This document shows positions 58,792 through 64,000 of a stretch of 64,000 bases of DNA, piece after piece. The notes beneath the pieces were generated by a model. The model was not told the DNA's origin. It worked only from the letters and a program-made list of their open reading frames with translations, and ran no database searches. Within the stretch, counting starts at the first letter, position 1. Every line of letters starts with the position of its first letter. A program made the translations under genes and the position numbers. The stretch covers positions 84,424 through 148,423 of the forward strand of contig JBBEAZ010000011.1 of the NCBI GenBank assembly GCA_040882565.1. Direction: 5' to 3'. This stretch comes from CF-162 sp040882565 (GTDB lineage Bacteria > Chloroflexota > Dehalococcoidia > SM23-28-2 > RBG-16-64-32).

Positions 58792-61700
58792 ATGCTCAAA
58801 TACGCCGAACTCCATGCCCACTCCAACTTCTCCTTCCTTGAAGGCGCGTCCCACATCGAAGAGCTGGTGTTGCGCGCGGCTGAGCTTGGTTACGACGCCC
58901 TCGCCCTCACTGACCACGACGGCCTGCACGGCGCGATGGAGTTTGCCCAGTGCGCCCGGTCCTGGGGTCTGCGGCCGATAACCGGCGCCGAGATCACGCT
59001 CGCCTCTGGCCATCACCTGACGCTCCTCTGTGCCGACGGCCGCGGCTATGCCAACCTTTGCCGAATCATCTCGCACGCCCATCTCGACCATGAGCGGGGG
59101 AAGCCCTGCGTCGAGCCTGAGTTCCTCACCGGCCATACTGACGGATTAATCACGCTCTCCGGCTGCCGTAACGGCGAGGTGCCATCGCTCGTTGCCAGCG
59201 GAAAGTACCGCGAGGCGGAGGAGACAGCCCGCCGCTACGCCGAACTCTTCGGCCGCGACAATTTCTTTCTCGAACTCCAGAACAACCTTGTCTTCGGCGA
59301 CCTCCGCTGCAACCACCGCCTGAGCGAGTTGGCGGAGCACCTCGGCCTCGGCACCGTGGCCACCGGCAATGTCCATTACCACATCCGAGAGCGCCACCGC
59401 CTCCAGGACGTTCTTGTTGCGATCCGCAACCGTACCACGCTCGATGCCAGTCACCAGGTCCGCCGAGAGAACTCCGAGTACTTCTTGCGCCATCCGGATG
59501 AGGCAGCCGATCTATTCCGCGACTTTCCCGCAGCTGTTGCCAATACACAGGCGATCGCCGAGCGCTGCCAGTTCGACCTGACGAAGGACCTCGACTATCG
59601 TTTCCCGGACTATCCGGTTCCGGACGGCGAAACGCCGGATTCGTACCTGCGCCAGATCTGCCAGCGCGAAGCGGTGCTCCGCTACCCACGCTTCACACAG
59701 GAGGTCGAGGATCGCCTCGACCAGGAGCTACGGCTCGTGGAGAAACACGGTCTCTCCGGCTTCTTCCTCATTCACCGTGAGATCCTCAAGCTCGCCGAAG
59801 AGGTGGCGGCCGAGATCAAGGGCCGCCCCTACCATGGTCCGCCCGGGCGCGGCCGCGGGTCCTCCGTCGGCTCCGTCATCTGCTACCTGATCGGCCTCTC
59901 GCACATCGACCCGTTCGCCAACAAGCTCTTCCTCGGCCGCTTTCTCAACGAAGAGATGAGCTCTGTTCCCGACATCGACCTCGACTTCCCGCGCGACATC
60001 CGCGAGAAGTTGATGCTCCGCGTTTACGAGCACTACGGGAACGACCACGTCGGCCTCGTCGCCACCTTCCCGACGTACCGCATCCGCAGCGCCATCCGCG
60101 AAGTCGGCAAGGCGCTCGGCCTTTCGGCGGCGGAGCTTGACCGTCTCGCAAAGGTCAGTGAGGGCGGTTCCGCGAAAGACATCCGGGCCGAGATGGGACG
60201 CCTAGACGGCTTCCGCGAGAAGGCGGGGACAGGCGCCTGGGAGCATTTCGCCGAGCTTGTCCAGCAGATCTCCCGCTTCCCACGCCACATTTCGCAGCAC
60301 GTTGGCGGCCTCGTTATCTCTTCGCGTCCGCTGATCGAGATGGTGCCAATGGAACAGTCCGCGATGGACGGGCGCATCCTCATCCAGTGGGACAAGGACT
60401 CCGTCGACGACGCGCGCATGATCAAGATCGACTTCCTCGCGCTCGGCACGCTCTCCGCCCAGGACGACTGCCTGGAGCTGATCGAGGAGCATCGGGGCAA
60501 GCGTATCGATCTCTCTCGCATCGATTTCAATGACACGCGTGTCTTCGACGGCATTTGCGCCGCCGACACGATGGGTGTCTTTCAGATCGAATCGCGCGCC
60601 CAGATGCAGACGCTACCGCGTGTCCAGCCACGTTCGCTTGAAGACCTCACGGTACAGGTCGCGATCATCCGTCCGGGGCCGATCGTCGGAGGCTCGGTGA
60701 ACCCCTACATCGCCCGCCGCATGGGCAAGGAGCTCGTTACCTACGACGACCCCTGCCTTGAGCCAGTGCTGGGCGAGACGCTGGGCGTCGTCCTCTACCA
60801 GGAGCAGGTGTTGCAGGTGGCGATGGCGCTCGCCGGCTTCACGGCAGACCAGGCGGAAGGCCTGCGGCGCGCGATGAGCCGCAAGCGTTCCTACGACGCG
60901 ATCCAGAAGCACAAGCAGGCGTTCATCGAAGGTGCGCTCGCACGTGGCGTTTCGCTGGAAGCCGCCGAGCGCGTCTTCGCGAAAATCGCGGGCTTCGCCG
61001 AGTTCGGCTTCCCCAAGGCCCACGCGGCCGCCTTCGGGCTCCTCGCCTACCAGACCGCTTGGCTGCGGACGTACTATCCCGCCGAGTTCCTGTGCGCCCT
61101 CTTCAACGCCCAGCCCATGGGCTTCTACGCGCCGCACGTTCTCGTCAACGACGGCAAGCGCCACGGCGTTGCCATTCTCCCACCTGACATAAACCAGAGC
61201 GGGGCGAATTGCACTCTCGAACCGGGTTCTGATGCGGACACACCGGCAGAGGCGCTCGCAGCCCTCAACAGAGTGGGAGAAGGAGCATCACCGCCATACG
61301 AAGGGACGACTCACCCGGTCCGCATCGGTCTCCGCTACGTACGCAGCATGAGCGCTGAGAAAGGCGCCCAGCCTATTGAGGACGAACGCCGCAGCAACGG
61401 CGATTTCCGCTCTCTCTTTGACTTCCTCGAACGCACCCATCTGAAACGCGAGCAAGTCGAGAACCTGATTGCCGGTGGCTGTTTTGACAGCTTCGGCCTC
61501 GTGCGCCGTGAGCTCCTCTGGCAGCTTGGCCTCGTCTACCGGCCGGAGGGACGCAATGCGACACAGCGCCAGCTCGCCATGCCGCTACCCACGGAGCAGG
61601 ATATGCCCGCCGGCGCCGGCTTCGAGCTGCGGTCGATGACCGATTGGGACAAGATGCGCGCCGACTACATGGTCCTCGGCATGTCTCCGCGCATGCACCC

Positions 61701-62070
61701 GATGCAGTTCGCGCGGCCACGCCTCCACGAGGGCGTTATCCCGACGCGCATGGTCGAGTCGCTCGTCGACGGCACGCAGGTTGCGGTCGCAGGCCTTGTC
61801 GTTTGCCGTCAGCGGCCGGGGACGGCCAAGGGCTTCGTCTTCCTGGTGCTGGAGGACGAGTACGGCCTCGTCAACGTCATCGTCAAGCCAGACCTCTACG
61901 AGCGGTCACGAAACATCATCCGCGGCGAGCCGTTCCTCATCGTCAAGGGTGAGCTACAACGCCGAGACGGCATCACCAATGTCATCGCCAAGGAGACGGT
62001 CCCCTTCCACGTCGGCGATCTCAAGCCACAGTCCACAGACTTCGGGCACGGTTGCGGCGGCCGCCATTAA
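58792..62070 (+). CDS. dnaE2: Error-prone DNA polymerase DnaE2
   Basis: 1092 aa from the ATG at 58792; the frame is open to 58756 but that TTG is the -35 itself, and the ATG at 58780 lies in the -10. PHP domain at the N-terminus (AELHAHSNFSFLEG; LALTDHDGLHG), the C-family active site SVPDIDLDFPRDIR near residue 395 with catalytic aspartates, then the fingers and HhH region with GFAEFGFPKAHAAAFG, and an OB domain (VAGLVVCRQRPGTAKGFVFL). Shorter than DnaE1 and with LTDHDG-type PHP, it matches DnaE2/ImuC, the translesion partner of ImuB in SOS mutagenesis. Confidence 0.93.
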   Translation: MLKYAELHAHSNFSFLEGASHIEELVLRAAELGYDALALTDHDGLHGAMEFAQCARSWGLRPITGAEITLASGHHLTLLCADGRGYANLCRIISHAHLDHERGKPCVEPEFLTGHTDGLITLSGCRNGEVPSLVASGKYREAEETARRYAELFGRDNFFLELQNNLVFGDLRCNHRLSELAEHLGLGTVATGNVHYHIRERHRLQDVLVAIRNRTTLDASHQVRRENSEYFLRHPDEAADLFRDFPAAVANTQAIAERCQFDLTKDLDYRFPDYPVPDGETPDSYLRQICQREAVLRYPRFTQEVEDRLDQELRLVEKHGLSGFFLIHREILKLAEEVAAEIKGRPYHGPPGRGRGSSVGSVICYLIGLSHIDPFANKLFLGRFLNEEMSSVPDIDLDFPRDIREKLMLRVYEHYGNDHVGLVATFPTYRIRSAIREVGKALGLSAAELDRLAKVSEGGSAKDIRAEMGRLDGFREKAGTGAWEHFAELVQQISRFPRHISQHVGGLVISSRPLIEMVPMEQSAMDGRILIQWDKDSVDDARMIKIDFLALGTLSAQDDCLELIEEHRGKRIDLSRIDFNDTRVFDGICAADTMGVFQIESRAQMQTLPRVQPRSLEDLTVQVAIIRPGPIVGGSVNPYIARRMGKELVTYDDPCLEPVLGETLGVVLYQEQVLQVAMALAGFTADQAEGLRRAMSRKRSYDAIQKHKQAFIEGALARGVSLEAAERVFAKIAGFAEFGFPKAHAAAFGLLAYQTAWLRTYYPAEFLCALFNAQPMGFYAPHVLVNDGKRHGVAILPPDINQSGANCTLEPGSDADTPAEALAALNRVGEGASPPYEGTTHPVRIGLRYVRSMSAEKGAQPIEDERRSNGDFRSLFDFLERTHLKREQVENLIAGGCFDSFGLVRRELLWQLGLVYRPEGRNATQRQLAMPLPTEQDMPAGAGFELRSMTDWDKMRADYMVLGMSPRMHPMQFARPRLHEGVIPTRMVESLVDGTQVAVAGLVVCRQRPGTAKGFVFLVLEDEYGLVNVIVKPDLYERSRNIIRGEPFLIVKGELQRRDGITNVIAKETVPFHVGDLKPQSTDFGHGCGGRH

Positions 62071-62505
62071 GAGTGCTTCGCGAGAAAGTCGAGCACGAGG
62101 CGGTTGAACTCGTCGGGCCGTTCCATGTTGGGGACGTGGGCAAGCCCCTCCATCACCACCACCTCGGCACCCGGCACGCGTTCGGCGACGCACTTCGACG
62201 CCCCGACGAGAGCGCGCACGTCGCCTGAGCCGTAGATGACGAGCGTTGGAGCCCGGATTTCGCCCAGGCGCGACATCGCGGATGGATCCAATTCCTTCTC
62301 TTCGCCCAGCGCTTTCCGAACGGGCGTAGTTCATCGCGTCGTAGCGGACCGTGCGATAGTTCTGGGCGAACACGTCGAACTGGTCGTCCCAGGCGTTGAG
62401 GTTTGCCACGCCAACGTGAAGGAGGACGAGCGCCGGGCCGTCTCCTGATTCTTCGTAATACAGTCGTCCGTCGGGCGTGGGGACCCAACCGGTCTTTGCG
62501 CTCAA
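62067..62505 (-). pseudogene. Alpha/beta hydrolase remnant with internal deletion and frameshift
   Basis: From the TTG at 62505 (TTGA overlap with the upstream gene) the frame encodes TPDGRLYYEESGDGPALVLL and VFAQNYRTVRYDAMNYARS, the N-terminal part of an alpha/beta hydrolase. After about base 62310 the frame changes: the rest is read in another frame as MDPSAMSRLGEIRAPTLVIY, with DVRALVG and EGLAHVPNMERPDEFN to a stop at 62067. The central part with the GxSxGG nucleophile elbow and the lid is missing; about 100 residues have been lost. The C-terminal Asp/His region remains. The two ends point to one degraded gene, not two. Confidence 0.75.
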
Positions 62506-62897
62506 TACCGACGGGTCTCCTGGCCGGCAAACAGGCGCCATAAGAACGCGACCGCCAAGAGCAGTGCAACCACCCCCAGCGCGTAGGGGTCACTTGAGCG
62601 GCCGCCGAGGTCCTCGTCGACGACATGAGCGATCCAGTGCGCAGTGCCACCCACGGCCGCGCCGCCCAGCGCAGCAAGAACGGCGTCGCCTTGCCAGATC
62701 AGCGCGAAGAGCAGGCCAGCGCCGACAGCGATCTGAAAGGCGCCCACGTCGTGCAGGAAATGACGGTTGTAGGGCGGGAACTCGGCGATGTTGTCGTAGA
62801 ACGAGGTAGTATCAACGATCGCCCAGATGCCGAGGGCCAGCGTGAACAGCCCGAACCCCGCCGCCACCAGGTTCGATACCAGACGTGCACGTTCCAT
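62502..62897 (-). CDS. Small four-helix membrane protein
   Basis: 131 aa from the ATG at 62897, five bases after GGAGG; the longer frame to 62945 has no ribosome site. Four hydrophobic helices: LVAAGFGLFTLALGIWAIVD, GAFQIAVGAGLLFALIW, VLAALGGAAVGGTAHWIAHVVDE and ALGVVALLLAVAFLWRLF. The order and the Asn-Arg-His-Phe-Leu-His-Asp turn after the first helix resemble small DUF4345-type membrane proteins. No function is known. It overlaps the hydrolase remnant by 4 bases, so both were probably once one operon. Confidence 0.7.
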   Translation of the reverse strand: MERARLVSNLVAAGFGLFTLALGIWAIVDTTSFYDNIAEFPPYNRHFLHDVGAFQIAVGAGLLFALIWQGDAVLAALGGAAVGGTAHWIAHVVDEDLGGRSSDPYALGVVALLLAVAFLWRLFAGQETRRY

Positions 62898-62962
62898 TCG
62901 GTCCTCCGTATACAAACGCGGGGGCGACCACCCGGCCGCCCCCACTCGCGTTTCGTTTTGCG

Positions 62963-64000
62963 CTAGACGGCCAGGATGTGCACGGCCACAGCCGCCGGGT
63001 CGCCCTTCACCATGCCGCCGCCGTTCTCCGTCAGGCCGACTTTGGCGTCCCTCACCTGTCGGTCGCCCGCCTCGCCGCGAAGTTGCGTGAAGATCTCATA
63101 GATCTGCGCGACGCCCGTCGCGCCGATCGGATGACCCTTCGAGATCAGGCCTCCGCTCGGGTTCACTGCCTTGGGGCCGTCGATGTACGTCGCTTTCGAG
63201 TCGATCAGCGCGCCGCCTTCACCGGGACCGCAGAGGCCCAACTCTTCGTAGAGCACGAGCTCGGCGGGTGCTGACGCGTCGTGCACTTCGAGGACGTTGA
63301 GGTCTTCGGGGCCGACGCCGGCCATCTCGTAAGCCTTGCGCGCCGTTGTCGTCGTGACGTCCGGGCCGCCCGGTTCGCGGTCGAAGCCTGAGTTCAGCAC
63401 CGATGCCTTCACCCACACCGGCTTCGAACTCATCCGGCGCGCGATCTCCGGCGAGACCAACACAGCCGCTGCCGCGCCATCGCCGATCGGCGAACACATC
63501 AAACGGGTCAGGGGCTCCGCCACGGGCGGCGAAGTGAGCACGTCCTCCAGCGAGTAGACTTCGCGGTACTGCGCGTGAGGGTTCAGCGAGCCGTGGTAGT
63601 GGTTCTTGACCGCGACGCGGGCAAACTGTTCCTTTGTCGTGCCGTACTTCTGCATGTGACTGCGCGCGAACGCGGCGTAGAAGTCCATGAACATCGAGCG
63701 CTTCTCTCCTGCGCCCTCCGCGACGTCCGGGTTGTCGTGGCCATTCGCCTTCGCTTCCTTGGCAGCGGCAGCCGCGGCCTGCATCTCCTGCAACCATTCG
63801 ACGTCCACAGCCGAGCCGATCGCCTTGAAGGAGCGGGTCTTGTCCTCGTGGTAGAGCTTCTCCATGCCGACGGCGAGCGCGACGTCGTACATGCCGGAGG
63901 CAACGTACATCCAGGCGACGTGGAAAGCCGTCGAGGAACTGGCGCAGGCATTCTCGGTGTTGATGATCGGGATGCCACCGATGCCCATGTCGCGCAGGGC
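62963..64000 (-). CDS. Thiolase family acyltransferase (acetyl-CoA acetyltransferase type), 5' part outside window
   Basis: 345 residues are visible and the frame is open at base 64000, so the start lies beyond the window. The acyl-accepting cysteine is present in NTENACASSSTAF, as is the GHPIGATG motif (SKGHPIGATGVAQ) with its catalytic His; the second reaction Cys is replaced in the ending LTENGGGMVKGDPAAV. The alpha-helical insert of KANGHDNPDVAEG is typical of SCP2/SCP-x-type thiolases. It probably cleaves 3-ketoacyl-CoA in beta-oxidation of fatty or steroid acyl chains, and it is a true thiolase by its nucleophile, unlike the thiolase-fold protein at 11017-12195. Confidence 0.87.
   Translation of the reverse strand, partial: ALRDMGIGGIPIINTENACASSSTAFHVAWMYVASGMYDVALAVGMEKLYHEDKTRSFKAIGSAVDVEWLQEMQAAAAAAKEAKANGHDNPDVAEGAGEKRSMFMDFYAAFARSHMQKYGTTKEQFARVAVKNHYHGSLNPHAQYREVYSLEDVLTSPPVAEPLTRLMCSPIGDGAAAAVLVSPEIARRMSSKPVWVKASVLNSGFDREPGGPDVTTTTARKAYEMAGVGPEDLNVLEVHDASAPAELVLYEELGLCGPGEGGALIDSKATYIDGPKAVNPSGGLISKGHPIGATGVAQIYEIFTQLRGEAGDRQVRDAKVGLTENGGGMVKGDPAAVAVHILAV

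Noticed and set aside
1..64000. CRISPR arrays, prophage, insertion sequences, toxin-antitoxin or restriction systems
   Set aside because: No regularly spaced repeats, transposase, phage structural genes or defence-type protein motifs were found on either strand.

Overview
This is a high-GC bacterial chromosome segment of about 64 kb with dense, mostly operonic genes, no rRNA, no CRISPR array and no recognisable prophage or insertion sequence. The gene set fits a Chloroflexota-like bacterium (GuaB3-type IMP dehydrogenase paralogue, tandem FmdB zinc ribbons, AddAB, ImuB/DnaE2, GAAC-N4-GTTC SOS boxes, many acyl-CoA/SDR/MaoC genes). That assignment is inference: no 16S gene is present, and an actinobacterial origin is not formally excluded. 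One 100-N gap (9053-9152) is flanked by an identical 55-base sequence, so the sequence is a draft assembly, probably metagenome-derived.

Layout. 1-5 kb: the end of plsY, then tldD-tldE, a HEAT-repeat protein, a Nudix hydrolase and a GNAT enzyme, all on +. 5-12.6 kb on the minus strand: an acyl-CoA/lipid metabolism region with two tandem SDR paralogues, two separate hot-dog (MaoC-type) subunits, two small ABM-like proteins, a PHP phosphoesterase, a methyltransferase, and a thiolase-fold/DUF35 pair. 12.7-14 kb: a UbiB/ABC1 kinase. 14.2-23.4 kb on +: a respiratory complex I operon, nuoA-C-D-H-J-K-(65-aa orf)-L-M-N, with no nuoB or nuoI.

23.4-28.6 kb on +: a broken methyltransferase, then ybeY, dnaX, ybaB, recR, recO and two fmdB-like genes. 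28.5-33 kb on the minus strand: a polyprenyl diphosphate synthase, tatD, metG and rsmI. 33-37 kb: guaB3, a LysM-M23 peptidase, a methyltransferase and a bactofilin. 37-40.5 kb on the minus strand: a three-gene operon (serine palmitoyltransferase-like enzyme, GNAT-fold acyltransferase, NAD-dependent epimerase/reductase) that matches the Spt-bCerS-CerR bacterial ceramide pathway and is the most interesting metabolic lead here. 40.5-48.3 kb: a GNAT enzyme, an unknown protein, and addB-addA. 48.4-53.3 kb: an EEP-family nuclease/phosphatase, an alpha/beta hydrolase pseudogene, a PAS-GGDEF-EAL regulator, and tRNA-Asn, tRNA-Gln and tRNA-Leu.

54.7-62.1 kb is a damage-tolerance region. imuB (inactive Y-family polymerase) and dnaE2 are each preceded by a near-identical promoter: TTGACA, a perfect GAAC-N4-GTTC LexA-type box inside the 17-bp spacer, a -10, and an ATG placed about where transcription should begin (leaderless). 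Between them lie a DUF6504 protein, a frameshifted protein of unknown function and a HAD phosphatase. The window ends with a degraded alpha/beta hydrolase, a small membrane protein and a thiolase running off the right edge.

Four genes in the window are disrupted (23.4, 49.2, 56.3 and 62.1 kb). Whether these are true pseudogenes or assembly errors matters for several of the conclusions.
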